From assembly GCA_003123965.1 (NCBI GenBank), contig NNSL01000417.1, positions 1-7,189 of the forward strand: a DNA stretch of 7,189 bases. Direction: 5' to 3'. The position numbers were made by a program, and so were the translations under genes. This stretch comes from Balneolaceae bacterium SMO_bin1 (GTDB lineage: Bacteria; Bacteroidota; Rhodothermia; Balneolales; Balneolaceae). Below the pieces are notes generated by a model. The model saw only the letters and a list, made by a program, of their open reading frames with translations. It ran no database searches and was not told the DNA's origin. Below, one piece after another: positions 1 through 7,003 of this stretch (position 1 is the first letter of the stretch; every line of letters begins with the position of its first letter).

Positions 1-928
1 GCTTTCAGCATTGCTCAGAAAAAAGCGGGCCGAGCAGGGCATCGGTATGATGGTCTTCAACGATTGTTTCCAAAAGGGGACGCATGTTATTAGCATCAGT
101 TCCGGTATCCGTGAAGCGAATGTAGGCTTTAGGGGATCTATTTTCGCCGTTGTATTCATCAACGGCCAGCACGACACCTAAATACAACGCTTTTACAATG
201 GTGAACTCTGCTGCACTGGAGTTGTAGCGGGGCAGGGCAAAGCTGAGCGTATATACTGTTCCTTGCGGGGGGGTAAGCTTTTCGGGTAGTGAGCCATATT
301 CAGCTTTGTAGCTGCCTTCATCTTCAAGTATTGATTCAAATTCTTCAGCTTTATCCAACCACATATCATCATTCACAGACTGCCGAAATTGATCGTAGAG
401 TCTTTGTGAACTGGTGTATTTAATTTTGCCAAGCCCAGATGAAAACAGATCGTATTTTATTTCATCATATTCGAGTTTTTCCAATGCCTGCATGCGCTGA
501 GGTCCGGTCAAATAATCAAGTATTTGACCGTATAGTTGTTCGCTGTTAAAATTCAGATCCCCCGACAGATTTGCGCTTGAAACTTCGAAAAGTGTATTAA
601 GTGCCTCACCAAAATTTTTCAGCTGAAAATTAATGAGCGCAGAGGTGTACCGCGCCTCATACCGAATGGCAGCGGGCGCATCCGAAGCAATGTTATTTAA
701 ATTTGCTTGAGCCTGAGAATATTCGCGAAGTGCATAATGGCTTTTGGCGGTAAACAAGTAGCCTTCTGCTGTGGTAATTTGGCTAAAAACTTCGGCGGCC
801 TGTTCGTAATTTTGCTGTTGGTAATACTTGAGTCCTTCATCGAAGCTTTGGGCGTGTAAAGCTGGTGTAAGGGCAGTTATGGCAGCAACAAATACTGCAA
901 GTAAAAGAGGAGTTTGTACAAAACGCAT
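1..928 (-). CDS. secreted protein with TPR-like repeats and a periplasmic-binding-protein (type I) domain, partial
   Basis: Residues 1-26 form a signal peptide with a hydrophobic core and a likely cut after ALHA, leaving Gln27; there is no lipobox cysteine, so it should be soluble in the periplasm. Residues about 28-150 are TPR-like: LKYYQQQNYEQAAEVFSQI, then FTAKSHYALREYSQAQANL and YTSALINFQLKNFGEALNTL. From about 225, VYTLSFALPRYNSS, LGVVLAVDEYNGE, the DTGTD strand and ALLGPLFS match the beginning of the LivJ/LppC-type binding fold. The frame hits TGA (5-7) just after GPLFS, though the fold should continue for some 250 residues. One base fewer in 10-24 would keep the frame open to the window edge, so a frame break is likely. 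TPR plus this domain resembles LpoA-type penicillin-binding-protein activators and branched-chain amino acid receptors; the ligand is unknown. The 64-base gap after guaA has no clear terminator or Shine-Dalgarno. Confidence 0.75.
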
Positions 929-992
929 ACGTAATATTAATTAATGGGACTATTTATAAGCTTTTTACTGCATAACGCTTAAAATGTTCTAC

Positions 993-2543
993 TTATTCCC
1001 ATTCAATTGTTGAGGGTGGTTTGGAGCTAATATCGTAGGCCACGCGATTGATGCCCGGAACCTCATTAATTATGCGATTCGAAACATGCGCTAAAAACGG
1101 ATGCGGAAGATGTGCCCAGTCGGCCGTCATACCGTCAACACTGGTAACAGCACGCAGTGCAGCGGTAAATTCGTAGGTGCGTTCATCACCCATAACGCCT
1201 ACACTTTGAACTGGCAGCAGTACTACCAGGGCCTGCCAAACTTCATCATACAGATCGTTGGCACGCAGTTCAGATATAAATATGTCGTCAGCTTCGCGCA
1301 GGATATCTAATTTCGGTTTAGTAATATCAGAAATAACGCGAATGCCGAGCCCGGGGCCGGGGAAGGGGTGACGTTTGATAAACTGTTCGGGTATGCCAAG
1401 GGTGCGGCCCACATCGCGAACTTCATCTTTAAAGAGCTCGCGAACCGGCTCTACTAAATCAAGATTCATTTCCTCAGGTAAGCCGCCGACATTATGATGC
1501 GATTTTATGGTTGCCGATGGGCCCTTGAATGAAATGCTTTCAATTACATCAGGATAGAGCGTGCCTTGAGCGAGATATTTAAAAGTTTTATCATCTTTTA
1601 TGGCCTCGTCAAAAACATCAATAAAAGTATTTCCAATGACTTTTCGCTTCTTTTCGGGATCGAAAATACCTTCCAGGCGCGACAGGAATTCATCGGTGGC
1701 GTCAATACCTTTTACCGGTAGATTAAGTTCTTTTTTATAGAGTTCAAGTACGTCTTCAAATTCGTTTTTTCGCAGCAGGCCGTTGTCAACAAAGATGCAT
1801 TGCAGCTGATCGCCAATAGCACGGTGAATAAGGGTTGCTACAACAGTGGAATCGACACCACCGGAAAGTGCGCATAGTACGCGATCGTCGCCTACACGTT
1901 CGCGGACTTCTTTAATAGTTGATTCAATAAACGAATCGGGCGTCCAGCTCCCTTCAAGTTCACAGATTTTGTGTACGAAGTTCTCTATAATTTTTTTGCC
2001 ATGAACCGTATGGACTACCTCTGGGTGAAATTGAACCCCATAGATTGGTTTATTTTTGTGACGAACGGCAGCAACTTTTGCATTATCGGTGTGGCCGATA
2101 ATTTCATATTCGTCTGATAAATTCTGTATATGGTCGCCATGGCTCATCCAAACCACGGTTTCTTTAGGAATTCCTTTGAGTAGATCTTTGTCACTGTCAA
2201 CAATCAGTTCAGACCGGCCAAATTCTCGACGCTCTGCTTTTTCAACGCTTCCGGGAATGGCATGGTTTGCTAAAAGTTGCAGACCATAACAAACCCCGAG
2301 CACGGGCACATCGGCAGAAAGGATGTTGATGTTTAATTCAGGCGCTTCCTCGTCATTCACGCTGTTGGGTCCGCCTGAAAGTACAATACCACTGGGTGGG
2401 TTATTCTTAAAGTGTTGCAGCGACTTGTTAAATGGGTGAATTTCGCAGTAAACGTGTTGTTCACGGATACGGCGTGCAATAAGTTGGGTGTACTGCGAAC
2501 CGTAATCTAAAATGAGGATCCAATGATCCGGTCGGTGATGCAT
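993..2543 (-). CDS. guaA: GMP synthase (glutamine-hydrolysing)
   Basis: GuaA converts XMP to GMP using ATP and ammonia from glutamine, the last step of de novo guanine nucleotide synthesis in the cytosol. The 516 residues match the family. The N-terminal class I amidotransferase domain (about 8-195) has ILDYGSQYTQLIARRIRE, the nucleophile C85 in GVCYGLQLLA, and H173 and E175 in VQFHPEVVH. The ATP pyrophosphatase domain has the P-loop LSGGVDST (226-233) and FVDNGLLRKNE. The C-terminal dimerisation domain has KSHHNVGGLPEEM, RHPFPGPGLGIR and the usual end SSKPPSTIEWE. All triad and P-loop residues are present. ATG 2543 adds MHHRPDHW before the conserved start, a plausible short extension. No Shine-Dalgarno is visible upstream. 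Confidence 0.98.
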   Translation of the reverse strand: MHHRPDHWILILDYGSQYTQLIARRIREQHVYCEIHPFNKSLQHFKNNPPSGIVLSGGPNSVNDEEAPELNINILSADVPVLGVCYGLQLLANHAIPGSVEKAERREFGRSELIVDSDKDLLKGIPKETVVWMSHGDHIQNLSDEYEIIGHTDNAKVAAVRHKNKPIYGVQFHPEVVHTVHGKKIIENFVHKICELEGSWTPDSFIESTIKEVRERVGDDRVLCALSGGVDSTVVATLIHRAIGDQLQCIFVDNGLLRKNEFEDVLELYKKELNLPVKGIDATDEFLSRLEGIFDPEKKRKVIGNTFIDVFDEAIKDDKTFKYLAQGTLYPDVIESISFKGPSATIKSHHNVGGLPEEMNLDLVEPVRELFKDEVRDVGRTLGIPEQFIKRHPFPGPGLGIRVISDITKPKLDILREADDIFISELRANDLYDEVWQALVVLLPVQSVGVMGDERTYEFTAALRAVTSVDGMTADWAHLPHPFLAHVSNRIINEVPGINRVAYDISSKPPSTIEWE

Positions 2544-2574
2544 GAATTGGCGTTGCTGTAGATTTGAAATTTAA

Positions 2575-2590
2575 CTCAGTATTTGCTGAG
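2575..2590 (-). other. small hairpin in the gcvH-guaA gap
   Basis: CTCAG (2575-2579) and CTGAG (2586-2590) pair around a 6-base loop in the 81-base gap. On the minus strand it is followed by TTAAATTTC, not by a clean T run, so it is at best a weak terminator after gcvH. It may also lie in the guaA leader. I see no convincing promoter for guaA in this gap; TTTTATACC further upstream is only a -10-like string. Confidence 0.25.
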
Positions 2591-2624
2591 AATAAGGTAT
2601 AAAACCAGGGTAATGGATACTATT

Positions 2625-3005
2625 TTAAGCAGTAATTTCATTATAAGCTTCTGCATCCATCAAATCGTCAAGCTCAGACGGATCAGCAAGCGATATTTTA
2701 ACCATCCACCCTTCGCCGTAGGGATCTTCGTTAACGAGTTCCGGTTCTTCTTCGAGGCTTTCATTCACTTTAATAATTTCACCAGAAACAGGAGCATAGA
2801 GCTCAGAAACCGTTTTTACGGCCTCAATAGTGCCAAATTCGTCGTCTTTTTCAAATTCAAAGCCGGGCATTTCAAGCTCAACGAAAACAATATCGCCCAG
2901 TTCGCTTTGAGCAAAATCAGTTACACCAATGGTGGCAGTTTCATCGCCATTGTCGCGAATCCATTCGTGGTTACGGGTGTATTTTAAATCGTCAGGGTTT
3001 TCCAT
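2625..3005 (-). CDS. gcvH: glycine cleavage system H protein
   Basis: GcvH carries the aminomethyl group on a lipoyl arm between the P, T and L proteins of glycine cleavage. The 126 residues match the usual 125-130. YTRNHEWIR near the start and IGVTDFAQSELGDIVFVELE are characteristic, and the lipoylation site is K64 in GTIEAVKTVSELYAPVSGEI. The C-terminal DPYGEGWMVKI is also standard. The ATG at 3005 lies 18 bases after the accC stop, so it is probably co-transcribed with accBC rather than with gcvT or gcvP, neither of which is in the window. No Shine-Dalgarno is visible in the short gap. In some bacteria GcvH is also the entry point for octanoyl/lipoyl groups made from fatty acid synthesis, which could explain the pairing, but that is inference. 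Confidence 0.97.
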   Translation of the reverse strand: MENPDDLKYTRNHEWIRDNGDETATIGVTDFAQSELGDIVFVELEMPGFEFEKDDEFGTIEAVKTVSELYAPVSGEIIKVNESLEEEPELVNEDPYGEGWMVKISLADPSELDDLMDAEAYNEITA

Positions 3006-3023
3006 AGCAGAAGTAGCGATGCG

Positions 3024-4373
3024 TTAACTTTCGGGATTAAATTTAAACTCAGTTTCGAGATAATGCGTGTTAAAGGTGCCTTTCTTAAAGTTCTCATCAT
3101 CCATAAGCTGTAAATGATATGGAATGGTGGTTTTAATACCTTCAATAACAAATTCGGAAAGGGCACGGCGCATTTTTTTGATTGCCGCTTCCCGCGTAGC
3201 TGCGCTTACAATAAGTTTTGCAATCATTGAATCGTAATGGGGCGGAATACGGTAACCAGCGTAAGCGTGGGTATCAACCCGCACGCTATGGCCGCCTGGC
3301 AGATGAAATACATCAATTAAACCTGCAGAGGGACGGAAATTATGTTCCGGGTCTTCCGCATTAATCCGGCATTCAATGGCGTGGCCCCGCATCTTAAATT
3401 CGCGATCTTCCAGTTTTTGTCCCGCAGCCACTTTAATTTGTTCTTCTACCAAATCGTAGTTGGTAATTTCTTCCGTAACCGGATGCTCCACCTGGATACG
3501 CGTATTCATTTCCATGAAGTAGAAATCATGATTTTTATCAACGAGAAATTCTACAGTACCCGCACCTTCATAGTCGACTGATTTAGCGGCGTTGATGGCT
3601 GCATTTCCCATTTTTTCCCGCAATTCGGGGGTCATAAGGGGAGAGGGGGCTTCTTCAAGAATTTTTTGATGGCGGCGCTGCAGCGAGCAATCACGTTCGC
3701 CCAAATGAATTACATTTCCGTGCTGGTCGCCTAAGATTTGAATTTCTACGTGATGCGGATTCTGCACCAGCTTTTCGATATACACAGCTGGATTCCCAAA
3801 AGCGGTTTTCGCTTCTTGCTGGCATGCGGTGAATTTATTTTTCAGTTCCGATTCTTCCAAGACTTTACGCATGCCACGTCCGCCACCACCGGCGGAGGCT
3901 TTAATCATGACGGGATAGCCAATTTCTTCACAAAGTTCCCGGGCTTCTTCATAATCCTCAATTTCACCCTCGCTGCCCGGCACTACGGGAACGCCATTTT
4001 TGATCATGGTGTCTTTAGCCACGGATTTATCGCCCATGGCCTGGATCATTTCCGGTGAAGGACCGATGAATTTTAAATCATGCTCGGAACAGATTCGTGA
4101 GAATTCCGCATTTTCTGATAAGAATCCATAACCCGGGTGAATGGCATCGGCATCCGTAATTTCGGCCGCAGCTAAAATGCTCGGTATTTTGAGATAGCTT
4201 TCAGCACTGGGCGGGGGACCAATACAGACGGCTTCATCTGCAAATTTAACATGCAGACTGTCACGGTCAGCCGTGGAATATACCGCTACGGTTTTAATAC
4301 CCATTTCATGGCAAGAGCGAATTATTCGAAGAGCAATTTCGCCGCGATTGGCGATAAGAATTTTTTTAAACAT
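3024..4373 (-). CDS. accC: acetyl-CoA carboxylase, biotin carboxylase subunit
   Basis: It carboxylates BCCP-bound biotin using ATP and bicarbonate, the first half-reaction of malonyl-CoA synthesis. The 449 residues match the family's usual 445-450. It starts [20 protein letters not shown], the standard biotin carboxylase N-terminus, and has the ATP-grasp glycine loop [10 protein letters not shown] (about 159-168), [19 protein letters not shown] with C229 and K237, and [16 protein letters not shown] with E288, N290, R292 and E296. The C-terminal domain has [13 protein letters not shown], with R336 near the biotin site. All catalytic residues I can place are present. The lack of a biotinyl or transferase extension shows it is the stand-alone bacterial subunit, not a pyruvate or propionyl carboxylase alpha chain, and the adjacent accB agrees. 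The carboxyltransferase genes accA and accD are not here. Confidence 0.97.
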   Translation of the reverse strand: MFKKILIANRGEIALRIIRSCHEMGIKTVAVYSTADRDSLHVKFADEAVCIGPPPSAESYLKIPSILAAAEITDADAIHPGYGFLSENAEFSRICSEHDLKFIGPSPEMIQAMGDKSVAKDTMIKNGVPVVPGSEGEIEDYEEARELCEEIGYPVMIKASAGGGGRGMRKVLEESELKNKFTACQQEAKTAFGNPAVYIEKLVQNPHHVEIQILGDQHGNVIHLGERDCSLQRRHQKILEEAPSPLMTPELREKMGNAAINAAKSVDYEGAGTVEFLVDKNHDFYFMEMNTRIQVEHPVTEEITNYDLVEEQIKVAAGQKLEDREFKMRGHAIECRINAEDPEHNFRPSAGLIDVFHLPGGHSVRVDTHAYAGYRIPPHYDSMIAKLIVSAATREAAIKKMRRALSEFVIEGIKTTIPYHLQLMDDENFKKGTFNTHYLETEFKFNPES

Positions 4374-4385
4374 GAAGTTCAGATC

Positions 4386-4886
4386 TTAACCGACTACAAA
4401 TAGCGGTTGTTCAAATTCAACAGCTTCGGCGTCTTCAACTAATATTTTCTTAACTTCGCCGCTGTATTCTGATTCAATTTCATTCATGATTTTCATGGCT
4501 TCCACAATACAGAGCGTTTCCCCTTTTTCTACTTGGTCGCCTACCTTCACGAAGGGATCATCCTCGGGAGAGGGGGATCGGTAGAACGTGCCAACGATAG
4601 GCGATTTTACTACGTTGCCGGAAACTTCCTGTTGCGATTCCTCAGAGCCCGAATCTTGTTGCTGCCCTCCGCCCGACTGAGGCTGCTGTTGCGGAGCCGC
4701 GCCTTGCTGCGGGGCCTGCTGCTGGGGCGATGCAGGCATCTGGTACTGAACAGGGGCGCTTGATCCCTGAACCACGTCGGCGGTCTTCTTTACCTTGATC
4801 TTAAAATCGCCCTCCTCAATCGTTACCTGATTGACGTCGCTTTCAGCGATCATGTCCAGTATTTTTTTAATCTCTTTTAAATCCAT
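4386..4886 (-). CDS. accB: acetyl-CoA carboxylase biotin carboxyl carrier protein (BCCP)
   Basis: This is the biotin-carrying subunit of acetyl-CoA carboxylase, moving the carboxyl group from biotin carboxylase to the carboxyltransferase to make malonyl-CoA. The 166 residues have three parts: an N-terminal segment starting [20 protein letters not shown] (about 1-40) typical of BCCP, a Gln/Pro/Ala/Ser-rich flexible linker (about 41-90), and a biotinyl domain (about 91-166). The EAMKIMNEI motif places the biotinylated lysine at K132, and [19 protein letters not shown] with the following [11 protein letters not shown] are standard for the fold. The thumb-like [13 protein letters not shown] insert is specific to BCCP and sets it apart from other biotinyl or lipoyl domains. 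The gene starts 6 bases after efp and ends 12 bases before accC, so translational coupling is likely. No Shine-Dalgarno is seen. Confidence 0.97.
   Translation of the reverse strand: MDLKEIKKILDMIAESDVNQVTIEEGDFKIKVKKTADVVQGSSAPVQYQMPASPQQQAPQQGAAPQQQPQSGGGQQQDSGSEESQQEVSGNVVKSPIVGTFYRSPSPEDDPFVKVGDQVEKGETLCIVEAMKIMNEIESEYSGEVKKILVEDAEAVEFEQPLFVVG
4650..4736 (-). repeat. low-complexity Gln/Pro/Gly-rich linker within accB
   Basis: Codons 51 to 79 of accB are dominated by CAG/CAA, CCN, GCN and GGN, giving blocks such as [17 protein letters not shown] and SGGGQQQ. Linkers of this kind in BCCP are flexible arms that let biotin swing between active sites. Length and composition vary between species and the repetitive codons can change length by slippage. 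Confidence 0.7.
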
Positions 4887-4892
4887 GATAAG

Positions 4893-5467
4893 TTAATTTG
4901 ATTTTACGCGTTCAATATATTCAGCGGTGCGGGTGTCAACTTTAATCTCTTCGCCTTCATTAATAAATAAGGGTACCTGCACGGTTGCGCCCGATTCGAG
5001 CGTTGCAGGCTTGCTGCCGCCTTGAGCGGTATCACCACGCACGCCGGGGTCCGTACTGGCCACGGTGGCGGTGATATGATCAGGGGGCTCCGCGTAGAGA
5101 ATTTGTTCATTATCCACGTCAATTACTAATGTGCAAACCTGACCTTCAGCAATAAATTCCGGTTTCTTAATGCTTGATTCATTCACCGGCCGTTGCTCGA
5201 AGGTTTCTTCGTGCATGAAATGATAGAGATTGCGTTCTTGGTAAAGAAACTGGTGGGGTTGGCGCTCTACGCGAATCTCCTGCAGTTTTTCTCCCGATCG
5301 GAAAGTTTTTCGATGGTTTTTTCATTTACCACGCCTTTAAGTTTGGTACGGATAAAGGCGCCGCCTTTGCCGGGCTTTACGTGCTGGTAGTCAACAATGG
5401 AGTAGAGCTCATTGTCAACTTCAATAACCATCCCGGTTCTAAAATCTGAAGTTGAAACTTTTGCCAT
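4893..5467 (-). CDS. efp: translation elongation factor P, frameshifted
   Basis: EF-P binds the ribosome between the P and E sites and relieves stalling at polyproline. The start ATG 5467 gives [20 protein letters not shown] and the loop [10 protein letters not shown], whose K34 matches the lysine modified in E. coli EF-P. After TIEK at residue 54 the frame runs into TAG; adding one base to the A5 run (5306-5310 on this strand) restores [20 protein letters not shown] and then runs unbroken to the usual end [11 protein letters not shown]. The repaired protein has 191 residues, close to the family's usual 185-190, with all three beta-barrel domains (about 1-64, 65-130, 131-191). Read naively it would appear as a 66-residue N-terminal piece and a 107-residue C-terminal piece. 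It ends 6 bases before accB, the common efp-accB-accC arrangement. The leader is A/T-rich, with only a weak GGAAG well upstream of the ATG. Confidence 0.93.
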
Positions 5468-5499
5468 ATTAATTTTTTAAGCTTCCGAATTTAATAATC

Positions 5500-5520
5500 A
5501 AAAATACGGTGCAACCGTAT
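5500..5520 (-). terminator. intrinsic terminator after the transporter gene
   Basis: On the minus strand, ATACGGT (5514-5520) and ACCGTAT (5504-5510) form a perfect 7-bp stem with a 3-base TGC loop. The last stem base begins a run of five T, followed by GATTATT. It sits 18 bases past the transporter stop and 32 bases before the efp start, so it should separate the transporter transcript from the efp-acc operon. The stem has three GC pairs, so some read-through is possible. Confidence 0.7.
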
Positions 5521-5551
5521 GGATAACAAGGCCCGATTTTACAGGTTATCC
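5521..5551 (-). other. inverted repeat overlapping the transporter stop codon
   Basis: GGATAAC (5521-5527) and GTTATCC (5545-5551) are perfect 7-base inverted copies around a 17-base loop that contains the TAA stop (5539-5541). In RNA from the minus strand this hairpin would stand directly before the terminator hairpin. It could be a 3' stability element or a chance pairing; the long loop argues for caution. Confidence 0.35.
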
Positions 5552-6895
5552 CAGAGTGTTACAAGCAGGTTGTAAAGTATCACAATGGGGCAAATGATCA
5601 TTATAAAAAGCTTCCACGCTTTGCCTACCAAGCTGTTGCGGAAGTTATTGTTGCCCAGTTCAAGCTCGTCGAAGGCGTTTTCGGTTTTCCAGGCAAAAGC
5701 GAGAAAAAGACAGATTAGAATTCCGCCCAGCGGCAAGCCGATTTGACTAAATACGAGATCAAGTGTTCCAATTAAACTTGTCTGAAAGGAGATCACCAGT
5801 GAGATTAACAGAATGCCGGAGCCTACAAGAATTGCAGCTTTTTTTCGTGGCATTTTGTGCTCGTCAATTGCGTAAGAAACGGGCACTTCCAACAAAGAAA
5901 TGGTTGATGTGAGCGCCGCCATAGATAACAATACGAAGAATGTAACACCGACAATAGCTCCGAATAAACCGCCAATGTCATGGAAAAGGGCGGGAAGTAC
6001 TTGGAATATTAAATCAGTGCCGGCTACAAATTGACCATTTTCAAAAATGGCTACCCCGTTTGCCTGGGCAAGATACATGGCCGGAAGGATAAGCAGGCCC
6101 GCTAAAAAAGCAACCAGCACATCAACAAAGGTTACCATGGCGGCAGCCTGCGGTACATTTTCTTTACGACTGAGGTACGAACCGTAGGTTATGAGCGCAC
6201 CCATGCCCAATGAGAGCGAAAAGAATGCTTGACCCATAGCTGCAAAAATCAGCTCGGTATCAATTACTGAGAAATCCGGTTGCAGATATACGGCCAGTCC
6301 CTCGCTGCTGCCGGGCTGCATTACTACATAGCCGATCAGCAGGAAAAGTATCACGAAAAGGAGGGGCATCAACATTTTGGTGGCTCGTTCGATACCATCG
6401 CTTACGCCGCCGCGAATAATTCCGACGGTGCAAAACATAAACAGAATAGCAAATAAGGCGTTGAGCCAACCATTGCTGGTGTCGGCAATCCAGGTGGCCC
6501 ATTCAAACATGCCGGCAGCATAGAAAATTTCTTCAAACACATAGCTGAACGTCCAGCCCGCAACAACGGTATAGAAGGAAAGGATCATCACACCGCAGAG
6601 CACGCCCCACATACCAATGAGGGGATAGAATTTATTGTTACTTAATGCCTTGAATGCTCCTACCGGGTTTTTGCCGGTACGGCGGCCAATAGCAATCTCG
6701 GCCATCATAACCGGGAAACCGATAAGGAAACAACAGATAAGATAAATGAGCAGAAAGGCGCCGCCCCCGTTGGAGGCCGCTTCTGTAGGGAATCGCCAAA
6801 TATTACCCAAGACCCACAGCCGAGCCGGCCGCTGCCAGAATAAATCCTAGTTTTGAGTTCCAATTACCCCGTGTTGATGCATCCAAGTCAGCCAA
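5539..6895 (-). CDS. sodium:neurotransmitter symporter (NSS/SNF) family amino-acid transporter, frameshifted
   Basis: This is an inner-membrane symporter of the LeuT/MhsT family, expected to import an amino acid with Na+. The N-terminal frame reads GNWNSKLGFILAAAGSAVGL, the classic TM1 sequence, and then meets TAA. One base too many in GGGT (6805-6808) moves the frame, and NIWRFP continues in the next one. With the base removed, the product is about 451 residues with 11 predicted helices, the length and count of bacterial MhsT-like members. Visible family marks are GGGAFLLIYL and MAEIAIGRRTG (TM2), GQAFFSLSLGMGALITYGSY (unwound TM6) and ALTSTISLLE (TM8, Na+ site region). The start is uncertain: TTG 6895 behind GGAGGT is preferred (product starts MADLDASTRGN), TTG 6886 is possible. 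Substrate cannot be told from sequence. A caller using one frame would keep only 423 residues and lose TM1, which holds essential ion and substrate contacts. Confidence 0.85.
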
Positions 6896-6898
6896 GAG

Positions 6899-6904
6899 AC
6901 CTCC
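6899..6904 (-). promoter_or_regulatory. Shine-Dalgarno sequence (GGAGGT) of the transporter gene
   Basis: GGAGGT on the minus strand is a near-perfect anti-16S match and the only strong Shine-Dalgarno sequence upstream of a gene in this window. It lies 3 bases before TTG at 6895 (5 bases counted from GGAG) and 12 bases before TTG at 6886. It supports a TTG start for the transporter, since no in-frame ATG exists between the upstream stop and the conserved first helix. Confidence 0.55.
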
Positions 6905-6931
6905 AATAGTGTATTAGATTAAATTTGACGT

Positions 6932-6960
6932 AGTATAATAAACTTTCAGTAAAATGAAAG
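6932..6960 (-). promoter_or_regulatory. possible sigma70-type promoter for the transporter gene
   Basis: On the minus strand, CTTTCA (6955-6960) is followed after 17 bases by TATACT (6932-6937). The -10 box matches TATAAT at five of six positions; the -35 box is weak, with three of six. It lies in an AT-rich spacer between the upstream stop codon and the transporter start. The same bases hold a 6-bp hairpin (CTTTCA, loop of 6, TGAAAG) followed by TTTATT, so a weak terminator is an alternative reading. Confidence 0.27.
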
Positions 6961-7003
6961 GTATTGGGCAATTTAAGATTTGTAAATGTTGCGGATGAAT
7001 TCC

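Noticed and set aside
929..992. Terminator or promoter between guaA and the TPR protein
   Set aside because: Only a 4-base AAGC/GCTT pairing and a TATAAA string with a weak -35 (TTAAGC, 18 bases away) are present. Neither is strong enough to call in such AT-rich sequence.
3738..4058. Plus-strand open frame of 106 codons inside accC
   Set aside because: It lies wholly antisense to a well-conserved gene and has no recognisable motif or start signal. Similar plus-strand frames at 1101-1310, 2089-2289, 2583-2987, 3342-3581, 4533-4763 and 5193-5390 were dropped for the same reason.
4640..4740. Tandem DNA repeat or insertion in accB
   Set aside because: The repetitive look comes from Gln/Pro/Ala codons of the normal BCCP linker. 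There is no exact repeat unit and the frame is kept.
4893..5467. Two separate small proteins in place of EF-P
   Set aside because: Both pieces align end to end with one EF-P and the missing segment is present in the right frame between them, so one gene with a frame break is the better reading.
6260..6502. Minus-strand open frame of 80 codons inside the transporter
   Set aside because: It is an alternative frame of the transporter coding sequence, rich in Arg/His/Gln, with no family resemblance. The minus-strand frames 2984-3166 (over the accC end and gcvH start) and 4904-5122 (inside efp) are also shadows.
6943..6960. Terminator for the upstream metG-like gene
   Set aside because: The 6-bp stem has only two GC pairs and the downstream TTTATT is interrupted. 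It overlaps a promoter-like sequence, so I did not list it as a terminator.
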